In this document: positions 51,787-61,106 of the stretch, piece after piece
Position numbering within the stretch: position 1 is the first letter of the stretch
Layout of the letters: every line of letters begins with the position of its first letter
Assembly (NCBI RefSeq): GCF_902491705.1
Contig: NZ_CABUIW010000004.1
Coordinates: 3,299-67,298 of the forward strand
Length of the DNA stretch: 64,000 bases
Source of the DNA: an uncultured Lactobacillus sp.
GTDB taxonomy: Bacteria; Bacillota; Bacilli; Lactobacillales; Lactobacillaceae
Direction: 5' to 3'
The notes under the pieces: generated by a model
Told to the model about the DNA's origin: nothing
Database searches by the model: none
What the model saw: only the letters and a program-made list of their open reading frames with translations
Program-made: the position numbers and the translations under genes

Positions 51787-52719
51787 ATGGCTGATAAGAA
51801 GAAAAATACTGCTACAAAGAAAGCAAGTAAAAAAGATGCTACACAAAAGGCTACTCTCCCACCTTCTGGATTTAAGGTGGCTATACGTGAAATTTTACGT
51901 TCTAAGTCTGCATGTATAGCTTTGATTATCATTATTTTAATTTTGTTATTCACTTTCGGTGGTTCATTGTTCTTGAACAGAGCACAAATTACTGAAATGA
52001 ACATTGTGGATGCCTACTATGGTTGGGGCCAAGGCGGACACCTTCTCGGTACTGATGATGGTGGTCGTGACATTTTGAAGTTGCTCATCATGGGTGGACG
52101 TAACTCAATCATGATTGGTATCTCAGTAACTGTAATTACTGAAATCGTTGGTTTGGTAGTCGGATTAGTTTCTGGTTACTACGGTGGTGCAGTTGATGTT
52201 GTTATCATGAGAATAGTTGACTTCATTCAGATTTTGCCACAAATGCCAATTATCATTGTTTTGACTACAGTTATTCCTAACTACAACGCTGTAACTTTGG
52301 TATTGTTAATTGCGATGTTTGGATGGACAACGACGGCACGTTACTACCGTTCATTCATCTTGTCGCAACGTGATCGTGATTACGTTTTGGCATCAAAGAC
52401 TTCAGGTTCTTCTAACTTACAAATTATGTTCCGTGAAGTTTTGCCTAACATCACTTCAATGATTATCATCGACGTTGTTTTAACTATTGCTGGTAACATT
52501 GGTATTGAAACTAGTTTGTCCTTCTTGGGTTATGGTTTGCCAACCACTACGCCATCACTTGGTACTTTGATTGGATTTGCCGATGACCCAGTTAACGTTA
52601 TTAACCGTCCATGGTTATGGCTTCCAGCTACAATCTTACTTTTGGTAATTTCCTTAAGTATTAACTACGTTGGTCGTGCTCTTCAACGTGCTGGTGACGC
52701 AAGACAACGTGAAAATTAA
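51787..52719 (+). CDS. oppC: Oligopeptide ABC transporter permease OppC
   Basis: A 310-residue permease. It has a Lys/Ala-rich cytoplasmic N-terminal segment (about 1-22), a first helix at about 42-62 and five more after residue 100. The EAA loop DYVLASKTSGSSNLQIMFRE lies near 198-217. GGAGGAG precedes the ATG, and a terminator follows the gene. Confidence 0.95.
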   Translation: MADKKKNTATKKASKKDATQKATLPPSGFKVAIREILRSKSACIALIIIILILLFTFGGSLFLNRAQITEMNIVDAYYGWGQGGHLLGTDDGGRDILKLLIMGGRNSIMIGISVTVITEIVGLVVGLVSGYYGGAVDVVIMRIVDFIQILPQMPIIIVLTTVIPNYNAVTLVLLIAMFGWTTTARYYRSFILSQRDRDYVLASKTSGSSNLQIMFREVLPNITSMIIIDVVLTIAGNIGIETSLSFLGYGLPTTTPSLGTLIGFADDPVNVINRPWLWLPATILLLVISLSINYVGRALQRAGDARQREN

Positions 52720-52738
52720 TAGTTTAATAAAAAACATT

Positions 52739-52773
52739 AAAACAGCTCCATCACTTGATAGAGCTGTTTTTTT
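52739..52773 (+). terminator. Terminator after oppC
   Basis: AAAACAGCTC (52739-52748) pairs with GAGCTGTTTT (52761-52770), T-run to about 52773. It separates oppDFBC from the oppA genes. Confidence 0.87.
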
Positions 52774-52862
52774 AGTTCCATAATAATAAAATTATGTTGG
52801 TTATAATAATAAACCTATGCTAATTAAATAAAATAAAAATTAAATTTATTTTCATAAAACTA

Positions 52863-52890
52863 TTGAAAAATTAATCTATCGTGGTATTAT
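52863..52890 (+). promoter_or_regulatory. Promoter of the first oppA
   Basis: TTGAAA (52863-52868), a 16-base spacer and TATTAT (52885-52890), about 78 bases before the ATG. Confidence 0.62.
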
Positions 52891-52967
52891 TTAATCATCA
52901 ACTTGATTCAAAGATTTTTAATAAAAAATTCTTAAAAGATATCCTAGATGGATGGAGGAAATGTTAT

Positions 52968-54737
52968 ATGAAATTAACAAAAGTATTAGGTTCTGTAGGA
53001 GTAATTTCTGCAGCCGCGGTAGCATTAGCTGCTTGTGGTCAAAGTGGTAACAACAATAATCAAGGAGCAAAGGACGCTAAGAAGTTCCCAGAATCAACTC
53101 CTAAGAAAGCCACTAAGCAAGGTGGTACTGTTTCTGTAGCTTTGAAAACAGATACTCCATTTACTGGAATCTTTTCTGATGAATTATCAACTTCAACTAT
53201 TGACTCAAATGTAGCTGCACCTGGTGAAGAATCTTTATTTGATACTGATGATCATTACAGAATCAATGATAAGGGTGCTGCTACTCTTAAGATTGACCGT
53301 AAGGCTAAGACAGTAACTATTACTGTTAAGAAAGGCGTTAAGTGGTCAGATGGTAAGCAAGTAAACGCTAAGGACCTTGAATATCCATACGAAATCTTGG
53401 CAAACAAGAAGACTCAAGCTCAACGTTATGACTCAACTCTTGAATTTATCAAGGGTATGAAGGAATACCACGAAGGCAAGGCTAAGACTATTTCAGGTAT
53501 TGAAATGCCAGATGGTGAAAATGGTCGTACAATTGTAATTCACTACACTCAATTGAAGCCAGGTATGTACTTCTCAGGTAACGGTTACTTCTGGGAATCA
53601 GCTGCACCATACCACTACTTAAAGAATGTTCCATTTAACAAGCTTCAATCATCTGACCAAATCAGAAAGAAGCCATTGTACTTTGGTCCATTTAAGCTTG
53701 ATAAGCTTGTTCGTGGTCAATCAGTAACTTGGGTTCCAAACAAGTACTACTGGAGAGGTAAACCAAAGTTGAATAAGGTTGTAATCCAAGTAGTTAACCC
53801 TAACTCAGCTTCTCAAGCTATCAAGAGTCACAAGTTCGACATTACTGGTGTAATTAACTCACAATGGGATCAAGTTAAGAACACTAAGGGTGTTAACTGG
53901 GTTGCTTCAGTTCCATTGGCATACAGCTACGTCGGCTTTAAGATGGGTAAATGGGACGCTAAGACTGGCAAGAACGTAATGGACAAGAACTCCAAGGTTG
54001 CTAACAAGTCATTGCGTCAAGCTATCGGTTATGCAATGAACATTGATGCTGTTAACAAGCGTTACACTCAAGGTTTGAGCTTCAGAGTTAACACTTTGAT
54101 TCCTTCAGGCTTTGGTGCTTACCACGATAGTAGCATTAAAGGTTACAACTACAACTTGAAGAAGGCTAACCAATTATTGGACAAGGCTGGATACAAGAAG
54201 AAGGGTAAGTGGCGTGTACAACCTAACGGTAAGCCATTAGTACTTCACTTCGCTACTATGTCAGGCTCACCAAACGCAGAAGCTATTGCACAAAACTACT
54301 TGCAACAATGGCACAAGATCGGTTTGAACGTTAAGCTTACAGGCGGTCGTTTGATGGAATTCAACTCATTCTACGACAAGGTTCAAAACGATTCTAAGGA
54401 TATCGACTTCTTCCAAGCAGGTTGGTCATTAGCATCTGAACCATCACAAGCAAGTATGTACGGCGAAACTTCACCAATGAACTACGAACGTTTCGTAACT
54501 CCAGAAAACAACAAGTTGCTTGCTGACATGGACTCACAAAAGGCCTTTGATACTAAGTACCGTGTAAAGGTCTTCCACCAATGGCAAAAGTACATGTACG
54601 ATGAAGCCTTTGTAATCCCAACAAGTAACTCATACAGCATCAGCGCTGTAAACAACAAACTTACTGGCTACTCAACTAAGCCATCACAAAACAACAACGG
54701 TCACCAATTATGGTACCAAGTAGGTTACGCTAAGTAA
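52968..54737 (+). CDS. oppA: Oligopeptide-binding lipoprotein OppA (copy 1)
   Basis: A 589-residue substrate-binding lipoprotein that captures peptides outside the cell for OppBCDF. The signal peptide ends in lipobox LAAC (Cys about 23), followed by an Asn/Gly/Lys spacer. The SBP_bac_5 domain has VTVKKGVKWSDGKQVNA-type and YHYLKNVPF motifs. ATG 52968 has GGAGG upstream; a longer in-frame start at 52881 lies within the promoter and lacks a lipobox-compatible signal peptide. C-ending codons (AAC, TAC, TTC) dominate, a sign of high expression. It is paralogous to the next gene, sharing long identical stretches. Confidence 0.94.
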   Translation: MKLTKVLGSVGVISAAAVALAACGQSGNNNNQGAKDAKKFPESTPKKATKQGGTVSVALKTDTPFTGIFSDELSTSTIDSNVAAPGEESLFDTDDHYRINDKGAATLKIDRKAKTVTITVKKGVKWSDGKQVNAKDLEYPYEILANKKTQAQRYDSTLEFIKGMKEYHEGKAKTISGIEMPDGENGRTIVIHYTQLKPGMYFSGNGYFWESAAPYHYLKNVPFNKLQSSDQIRKKPLYFGPFKLDKLVRGQSVTWVPNKYYWRGKPKLNKVVIQVVNPNSASQAIKSHKFDITGVINSQWDQVKNTKGVNWVASVPLAYSYVGFKMGKWDAKTGKNVMDKNSKVANKSLRQAIGYAMNIDAVNKRYTQGLSFRVNTLIPSGFGAYHDSSIKGYNYNLKKANQLLDKAGYKKKGKWRVQPNGKPLVLHFATMSGSPNAEAIAQNYLQQWHKIGLNVKLTGGRLMEFNSFYDKVQNDSKDIDFFQAGWSLASEPSQASMYGETSPMNYERFVTPENNKLLADMDSQKAFDTKYRVKVFHQWQKYMYDEAFVIPTSNSYSISAVNNKLTGYSTKPSQNNNGHQLWYQVGYAK

Positions 54738-54835
54738 TTTAAACAAGCAAACACATTAGTAAAAATCTCTAAAATTCTAAACAATAAATAATCCTTTACA
54801 TAAACTTTCATATTAAAATCTAATAACTAACATAA

Positions 54836-54873
54836 AAAACGACAGATATCTTAAAAAAGATACCTGTCGTTTT
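54836..54873 (+). terminator. Terminator of the first oppA
   Basis: AAAACGACAG (54836-54845) pairs with CTGTCGTTTT (54864-54873), with an inner TATCTT/AAGATA stem. The 98 bases between the stop and this hairpin are AT-rich and show nothing else. Confidence 0.85.
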
Positions 54874-54880
54874 CATGCTG

Positions 54881-54909
54881 TTGTAACTTTTTTGTAATAG
54901 TGCTATTAT
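54881..54909 (+). promoter_or_regulatory. Promoter of the second oppA
   Basis: TTGTAA (54881-54886), a 17-base spacer and TATTAT (54904-54909) with TGC before it (extended -10). The transcript start is about 35 bases before the ATG. Confidence 0.68.
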
Positions 54910-54950
54910 GAACTAGTCAACTTGTTCCAAGTTATGGAGGATTTTTACTA

Positions 54951-56723
54951 ATGAAAAAGGCAAAATTATTTGCTGGCGTTACACTGTTATCTGGTGTTGC
55001 CCTTACATTAGCAGCTTGTGGTAAGCCATCTAATTCAAATGCTAACGAAGCTTCAACTGCTGCTAAATTTAGTTCAGCTGTTCCAACTAAGGCTACTAAA
55101 AATGGTGGTACTGTAAAGGTTGCTGTTGAAACTGATACCCCATTCACAGGTATTTTTAATGATGAACTTTCAACTTCAGCAACTGATACTGAAGTTATGC
55201 AATATGGTGCTGAATCACTTTTTGCTACTGATGATCATTATGTCTTCACTGACAAGGGTGCAGCTACTATTAAGATTGACCAAAAGGCCAAGACTGCAAC
55301 TATCAATATTAAGAAGAACGTTAAGTGGTCAGATGGTAAGCCTGTAACTGCTAAGGACTACGAATACGCTTATGAAATTATTGCTAACAAGGACACCAAG
55401 TCACAACGTTACACTGCAAGTTTAGCTGACTTGGAAGGTTTGCAAGAATATCATGATGGTAAGTCAAACAGCATTTCAGGTATTGAAATGCCAGATGGTG
55501 AAAACGGACGTAAAGTTGTTCTTCACTTCAAGACTATGAAGCCTGGTATGAACACTAGTGGTAATGGTTATATCTGGGAAACTGCTGCACCATACCACTA
55601 CTTAAAGGATGTTAAGTTCAAGGACTTGATGTCAAGTGATAAGATTCGTAAGAAGCCTTTGTTCTTTGGTCCATACAAGCTTCAAAAACTTGTTCGTGGT
55701 CAATCAACTACTTGGGTTCCAAACAAGTACTACTACAAGGGCAAGCCAAAGCTTAGCAAGATTACCGCTTCTGTAATCAACCCTAACTCAGTTGCTCAAA
55801 GTATTAAGTCAAACAAGTTTGATGTTATTCAAGTTATTAACTCACAATGGCCAAACGTTAAGAACACTAAGGGTGTAAACTTCATCGCTACTGTTCCACT
55901 TTCATACTCATACCTTGGCTTCAAGGTTGGTAAGTGGGATGCCAAGAAGGGCGAAAACGTAATGAACCCTAAATCAAAGATGAACAACAAGGCTTTGCGT
56001 CAAGCTATCGGTTACGGTATGAACGTTAACCAAGTTGCTAAGCGTTACTCATACGGCTTGAGCTTCAGAATTCCTACTTTGATTCCTAAGCAATTCGGCG
56101 ACTACTTCGACAAGGATGTTAAGGGTTACTCATACAACATTAAGAAGGGTAACGAAATTTTGGACAAGGCTGGATTCAAGAAGAAGGGTACTTACCGTGT
56201 ACAACCTAACGGCAAGCCTTTAACTATCCGTCTTGCAGCTATGAGTGGTAATGCTAACCAAGAACCAATCATCCAAAACTACATCCAACAATGGAAGAAG
56301 GAAGGCTTAAACGTTAAGCTTACTGGTGGTCGTTTGATCGAATTTAACTCATTCTACGACAAGGTTCAAAACGATGATCCATCAGTTGATATGTTCATGG
56401 GTGCATGGTCACTTTCAAGTGAACCATTACCAAACGACCTTTACGGTGAAAGAGCTCCAATGAACTACTCACGTTTCGTAACTAAGAAGAACATTCAACT
56501 TCTTGACGAAATGGACTCACAAAAGGCCTTCAACCATTCATACAGAATTGATAAATTCCACGAATGGCAAAAGTACATGGATGACGAAGCTTACGTTCTC
56601 CCTGTATCAAACAGCTACACAATTACTGCAGTTAATAAGAAACTTACTGGCTACTCACTTAAGCCATCAGCTTCAATGGGTAACGGATTCCCTAACTGGT
56701 ACAACGTAGCTTACACTAAGTAA
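54951..56723 (+). CDS. oppA: Oligopeptide-binding lipoprotein OppA (copy 2)
   Basis: A 590-residue paralogue of the preceding gene. The signal peptide ends in LAAC (Cys about 23). It has the same SBP_bac_5 layout and conserved runs such as FTGIFNDELSTS and ISGIEMPDGENGR. It differs in the N-terminal spacer and in ligand-lobe residues, so it probably binds a different range of peptides for the shared OppBCDF. Own promoter and terminator; GGAGG before the ATG. Codon use again suggests high expression. Confidence 0.94.
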   Translation: MKKAKLFAGVTLLSGVALTLAACGKPSNSNANEASTAAKFSSAVPTKATKNGGTVKVAVETDTPFTGIFNDELSTSATDTEVMQYGAESLFATDDHYVFTDKGAATIKIDQKAKTATINIKKNVKWSDGKPVTAKDYEYAYEIIANKDTKSQRYTASLADLEGLQEYHDGKSNSISGIEMPDGENGRKVVLHFKTMKPGMNTSGNGYIWETAAPYHYLKDVKFKDLMSSDKIRKKPLFFGPYKLQKLVRGQSTTWVPNKYYYKGKPKLSKITASVINPNSVAQSIKSNKFDVIQVINSQWPNVKNTKGVNFIATVPLSYSYLGFKVGKWDAKKGENVMNPKSKMNNKALRQAIGYGMNVNQVAKRYSYGLSFRIPTLIPKQFGDYFDKDVKGYSYNIKKGNEILDKAGFKKKGTYRVQPNGKPLTIRLAAMSGNANQEPIIQNYIQQWKKEGLNVKLTGGRLIEFNSFYDKVQNDDPSVDMFMGAWSLSSEPLPNDLYGERAPMNYSRFVTKKNIQLLDEMDSQKAFNHSYRIDKFHEWQKYMDDEAYVLPVSNSYTITAVNKKLTGYSLKPSASMGNGFPNWYNVAYTK

Positions 56724-56741
56724 TAAAAATTAATAAGTGTT

Positions 56742-56778
56742 AAAAGGACTACTTCATTTTTTTGAAGTAGTCCTTTTT
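56742..56778 (+). terminator. Terminator of the second oppA
   Basis: AAAAGGACTACTTCA (56742-56756) pairs with TGAAGTAGTCCTTTT (56763-56777), ending in T. A 15-bp perfect stem. Confidence 0.92.
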
Positions 56779-56803
56779 GACATTCAAATTTTAGTAATAA
56801 AAC

Positions 56804-56812
56804 TGGTATAAT
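56804..56812 (+). promoter_or_regulatory. Extended -10 promoter of rnc-smc-ftsY
   Basis: TGGTATAAT (56804-56812) is a perfect extended -10. No convincing -35 is seen at 17 bases, which extended -10 promoters can tolerate. ATG of rnc is 27 bases on. Confidence 0.6.
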
Positions 56813-56838
56813 TTATTAAGTATAAAAGGGGCAATTAT

Positions 56839-57525
56839 ATGGTAAGTACAAAATTTTTAAAGAAATTAAAAGACGAATATAATATCGAATTTAATAATGA
56901 AAAATTACTAGAAGAAGCATTTACGCATTCTTCATATTCTAATGAACACCCTGATGATGGGATTCGTGATTATGAAAAACTAGAATTCTTGGGCGATGCA
57001 GTTCTTGAATTAGCCGTATCTAATTATCTATATCGTCACTACCCTAAGTTAAATGAAGGCGAGTTAACTAGATTAAGATCTAATATTGTTAGAACTGAAG
57101 GATTTTCTGAATTTGCCATTGAATGTGGTTTTCAAAAGGAAATTCACTTGGGTAATGGTGAAGAAAAAGCTGGTGCTAGAAGCCGTAAAACTTTACTAGA
57201 AGATGTTTTTGAAGCCTTTAATGGCGCCTTGTATCTTGATCAGGGGATGCCAGCAGTTGAACATTTCTTACACTTAACCGTTTATCCTTTGATTGATAAA
57301 GGTGAGTTTGACGATTCACGAGACTACAAGACAGATTTGCAAGAATTGTTACAACAAAATGGTCCCGTTAATATTGAATATTCAGTAATTAGTGAATCAC
57401 AATTGCCATCGCATTTTGTAGTTGAATTAAAGATCAATGATCAAGCTAAGACTCGCGGTGAGGGCCATAACAAGAAGGCTGCTGAACAACAAGCTGCCAA
57501 GGCTGCATTACAAGAATTAGAGTAA
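56839..57525 (+). CDS. rnc: Ribonuclease III
   Basis: A 228-residue double-strand RNA endonuclease for rRNA processing and mRNA decay. The signature YEKLEFLGDAVLELAVS is near residue 45, and the second acidic cluster is LLEDVFEAFNGALYLDQG. A C-terminal double-strand RNA-binding domain (about 158-228) ends it. AAAGGGG precedes the ATG. The order rnc-smc-ftsY is the standard Firmicute one, but opp genes lie between acpP and rnc here. Confidence 0.96.
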   Translation: MVSTKFLKKLKDEYNIEFNNEKLLEEAFTHSSYSNEHPDDGIRDYEKLEFLGDAVLELAVSNYLYRHYPKLNEGELTRLRSNIVRTEGFSEFAIECGFQKEIHLGNGEEKAGARSRKTLLEDVFEAFNGALYLDQGMPAVEHFLHLTVYPLIDKGEFDDSRDYKTDLQELLQQNGPVNIEYSVISESQLPSHFVVELKINDQAKTRGEGHNKKAAEQQAAKAALQELE

Positions 57526-57536
57526 GGGGACAAAAA

Positions 57537-60500
57537 GTGCCATTAACAGAATTAGTGCTCGATGGTTTTAAATCATTTGCAGAAAAGACAACTATTCATT
57601 TTAATGACGGAATAACTGGCATCGTTGGACCTAACGGTAGTGGTAAGAGTAACATTACAGAAGCTATTCGTTGGGTAATGGGTGAATCAAGTGCCAAATC
57701 TCTTCGTGGTACTAACATGAAGGACGTTATTTTTGCTGGTAGTCAATATAGAAAGCCACTGAATAAGGCAGAAGTTACTTTAGTATTTGACAATAAAGAT
57801 CGTGAATTAGCTTTTGATGCTGATCAAGTCTCAATTACTAGAAGAATTTTGCGTTCAGGTGATAGTGAATTTCTCATTAATAACCAGCAAGTTCGAATGC
57901 GTGATGTTCGTGCGCTTTTCCTTGATTCAGGAATTTCACCAAACAGTTTGGCAATTATTTCCCAGGGACGCGTTGACCAAATACTGAATTCTCGTCCAGA
58001 CCAGAGAAGAATTATTTTTGAAGAAGCTGCTGGCGTGCTCCATTTTAAACAACAAAAAGAAGAAGCACAGACTCAGCTTAAGAAGACTCAAGATAACTTA
58101 ATTAGAATTAATGACTTAGTTAAAGAACTTGAGGGTCGTCTTGAACCGCTTCATGAACAAAGCTCACTTGCTAAAGAATATCAATTCCAAAAAGAAGGCT
58201 TAGATAAGAAGCTAAAGAGCTTATTGGCCTTTGAAATAGAAGATATTAATCATCAAAAAGAAGATGTACAAAAGTCTGCAGAAAAAAGTAAGCATCTTTT
58301 AGCTAAATTAGATAATGAAGTTAAGGATTCACAAGATGCTGTCTCTGAAAAAAGGGATGAATACAAAAAGCTGCAAAATAAGCGTGACGATACGCAAAAG
58401 CAATTGCTTGAACTCAGCAAACAATTATCTGATTTAGATGCAAGTTTGCAAATGGCAGAACAATCACGCAAATTTGATGATGCCACTAAGATTGAATATC
58501 AAAATCAAGTTAAGAATTTAAAAAATGGTCTTGTTAAGTTAAATGATGACTTAGCTAGTTTGCAAAAGACAGCTGCTGAATTAAAAGATAAGCAGGCAGC
58601 TTTGCAAAAACAGCGTGATGGGTTAACTGCAGAATTAAAAGAAGATCCAGCTGAGTTAAATAAGAAGCTGGAAAATTGTAGAAATGATTATATTCAACTT
58701 TTGCAAGATCAAGCAACGACTAATAACCAGATTGTTAACTTGAACACGGAATTAAAGCGTAGTAAGGCTGATACTAGCTATCAAAATAGTGATGTTTCAA
58801 AACAACTTAGTGAAGCAAAAGCTGATCTTGAAAAATCACGTGCTGAAGGTAAGAAGCTAACTGAAAAACGTAAACAAGAAAAGATTCAATTAGCTGAAAT
58901 TAATGATCAAAATAGTGATTTAACAGAAAAGATTGATCATTTACGTCAAACTGTTGCCGATGAACGAGGTAAGTTAGAAAAGATTGAAGCTCGTCATGAA
59001 GCATTAGTTAATATCCAAAAAAGACATGAAGGCTACTACTACGGTGTTCGTAATGTCTTGAATCACTTGAATGCTTTCCCTGGTGTAATTGGTGCAGTAG
59101 GTGAATTGATTTCATTCCCAGTTGAACTTGAAGCAGCAATGACTACTGCTCTTGGTGGCGGCGTTCAAGATTTGGTTACTGATAGCAGAATCAGTGCTAG
59201 AAATGCGATTAATCAATTAAAACGCAGTCGCGGCGGTCGAGCTACTTTCTTACCATTAGATGGATTGCGTCAATATGGCATCCCTCAATCAACAGTAACC
59301 ACTCTAAAGTCATATGAAGGCTTTAGAGGAATAGCCAGTGATCTGGTTGAAAGTAAAACTGATCATGATATTAACGCTGCGATTAACTATTTATTAGGTA
59401 GTGTCATTATCGTTGATACTATTGATACTGCGTTATCTGTTTCTAAGCGAATTAATCGCTACAGAATTGTTACTTTGGATGGGGATGTAATTTCACCAGG
59501 TGGTTCTATGACTGGTGGGCAAAGAAACCAGCGTAGTAATTCTCCATTGCAAACTGCAACTGAAATCAATCAATTAGAATCACAAATTAAGACTTTAACT
59601 AAGACGTTAAAGGAAGACCAAACTCAGCTTGAAGCTTTAGTTGAACAAGGTCAAAAAGTAAGTGCTGAATTACAAAAGATTCAAAGCGCTTTGCAAGAAA
59701 CAAATCAAGCAATTAATGAAGCTGCAATTTCCTTCCAGAGCCAAGAAAAGGAAGTTAAGCGTTTAGTTGATGCTAATACTTTATATGAATCCAGAGTTAA
59801 AGAACGCGATTCACGAATTAAAGATTTAAAGAAGCAAATTGACCAAGCTCAAACTAAACAAAAGCAATTGACTAAGCAAGGCGAAGAACAAAGAGCTGCA
59901 ATGAATCAGTTGCAAGAAAGAATTAGCAACTTTAATAGCTTGAGTCAAAAGGTACAAGATAAGTTATCTAAGTTAGATCCAGATATTGCGGTTTATACCA
60001 ATAAATTAGAAAACTTGCTCAGTCAAGAAAATGAGAAAAAGATGCAGATTGAAAATAATCAAAAGCAAACTGCTGATTTAACTCAAAAATTGCAAGACTT
60101 AATGCAAAATAATGAGCTTTCAACTAAGAAGAGTACAGATTTAAACAAGCAAAAGAAGGATCTGGCACGTCAAACTGAAAGTTTGCAAACCAAATTGAAT
60201 GACCTTAGTTCGCAATTAGGTCAATTTGATGCGCAAATTAATCAATTGGATCAAGTAGCTAGTCGAAACTATGAATTGCGCAAGGATGCTGCACTTGAGC
60301 AAGAAGATTATTCAGTGCAACTTGCTAAATTTAATAGTGCAATTAATCAGCGACTTGAAACTTTACGTGATGATTATTCATTAACTTACGAAGCTGCTCT
60401 TGCCCAAGCTGACGGCGAAAATAATGAAGATACCAGAAATGAATTAGCTAAAAGCGTTAAATTGCATCGCATGTCAATTGAAGATATTGGCCCTGTTAAC

Positions 60501-61106
60501 CTTGATTCAATTCAAGAATATGAAGATGTTAAAAAGCGTTATGACTTCTTGAGCGGACAACAAGATGACTTGCTTAAAGCTCGTGATAATCTTGAAAAAT
60601 CAATGAATGAGCTTGATGAAGAAGTTAAGACTCGTTTCAAGAATACGTTTAATACTGTCGCAGATAGTTTTAAGCAAATCTTCCCAGTTGTCTTTGGTGG
60701 CGGAAAGGCTAAGCTTGAATTGACCGAGCCAAACAACTTGCTTGAAACAGGAATTGAAATTATCGCTCAACCACCTGGCAAGAAATTACAACGCTTGAGT
60801 TTGCTTTCTGGTGGTGAAAGAGCCTTAACTGCCATTACTTTGTTATTTGCAATGCTCCAAGTAAATCCAGTGCCATTCTGTGTACTAGATGAAGTGGAAG
60901 CCGCTCTTGATGATGCAAACGTAGCTCGATTTGCTCAATTTTTGCTTAAATATGATATGAAGACGCAATTTATCGTAATTACGCATAGACGAGGAACTAT
61001 GAGACAAGCCGATCAATTGTATGGCGTAGTAATGCAAGAATCTGGTGTTTCTCAAGTGTTATCTGTATCATTAAAAGAATTGAAAGACAAACATGAGGTG
61101 AGATAA
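57537..61106 (+). CDS. smc: Chromosome segregation ATPase SMC
   Basis: An 1189-residue condensin core subunit. Walker A is GPNGSGKSN (about 31-39). Two long coiled coils (about 165-480 and 690-1010) flank the hinge (about 505-670), which includes GVIGAVGELI and the MTGGQRNQRS loop. The C-terminal head has LSGGERAL and Walker B CVLDEVEAALDD. The start is GTG 57537 with AAGGGGA upstream. ftsY starts at the next base after its stop. Confidence 0.97.
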   Translation: MPLTELVLDGFKSFAEKTTIHFNDGITGIVGPNGSGKSNITEAIRWVMGESSAKSLRGTNMKDVIFAGSQYRKPLNKAEVTLVFDNKDRELAFDADQVSITRRILRSGDSEFLINNQQVRMRDVRALFLDSGISPNSLAIISQGRVDQILNSRPDQRRIIFEEAAGVLHFKQQKEEAQTQLKKTQDNLIRINDLVKELEGRLEPLHEQSSLAKEYQFQKEGLDKKLKSLLAFEIEDINHQKEDVQKSAEKSKHLLAKLDNEVKDSQDAVSEKRDEYKKLQNKRDDTQKQLLELSKQLSDLDASLQMAEQSRKFDDATKIEYQNQVKNLKNGLVKLNDDLASLQKTAAELKDKQAALQKQRDGLTAELKEDPAELNKKLENCRNDYIQLLQDQATTNNQIVNLNTELKRSKADTSYQNSDVSKQLSEAKADLEKSRAEGKKLTEKRKQEKIQLAEINDQNSDLTEKIDHLRQTVADERGKLEKIEARHEALVNIQKRHEGYYYGVRNVLNHLNAFPGVIGAVGELISFPVELEAAMTTALGGGVQDLVTDSRISARNAINQLKRSRGGRATFLPLDGLRQYGIPQSTVTTLKSYEGFRGIASDLVESKTDHDINAAINYLLGSVIIVDTIDTALSVSKRINRYRIVTLDGDVISPGGSMTGGQRNQRSNSPLQTATEINQLESQIKTLTKTLKEDQTQLEALVEQGQKVSAELQKIQSALQETNQAINEAAISFQSQEKEVKRLVDANTLYESRVKERDSRIKDLKKQIDQAQTKQKQLTKQGEEQRAAMNQLQERISNFNSLSQKVQDKLSKLDPDIAVYTNKLENLLSQENEKKMQIENNQKQTADLTQKLQDLMQNNELSTKKSTDLNKQKKDLARQTESLQTKLNDLSSQLGQFDAQINQLDQVASRNYELRKDAALEQEDYSVQLAKFNSAINQRLETLRDDYSLTYEAALAQADGENNEDTRNELAKSVKLHRMSIEDIGPVNLDSIQEYEDVKKRYDFLSGQQDDLLKARDNLEKSMNELDEEVKTRFKNTFNTVADSFKQIFPVVFGGGKAKLELTEPNNLLETGIEIIAQPPGKKLQRLSLLSGGERALTAITLLFAMLQVNPVPFCVLDEVEAALDDANVARFAQFLLKYDMKTQFIVITHRRGTMRQADQLYGVVMQESGVSQVLSVSLKELKDKHEVR

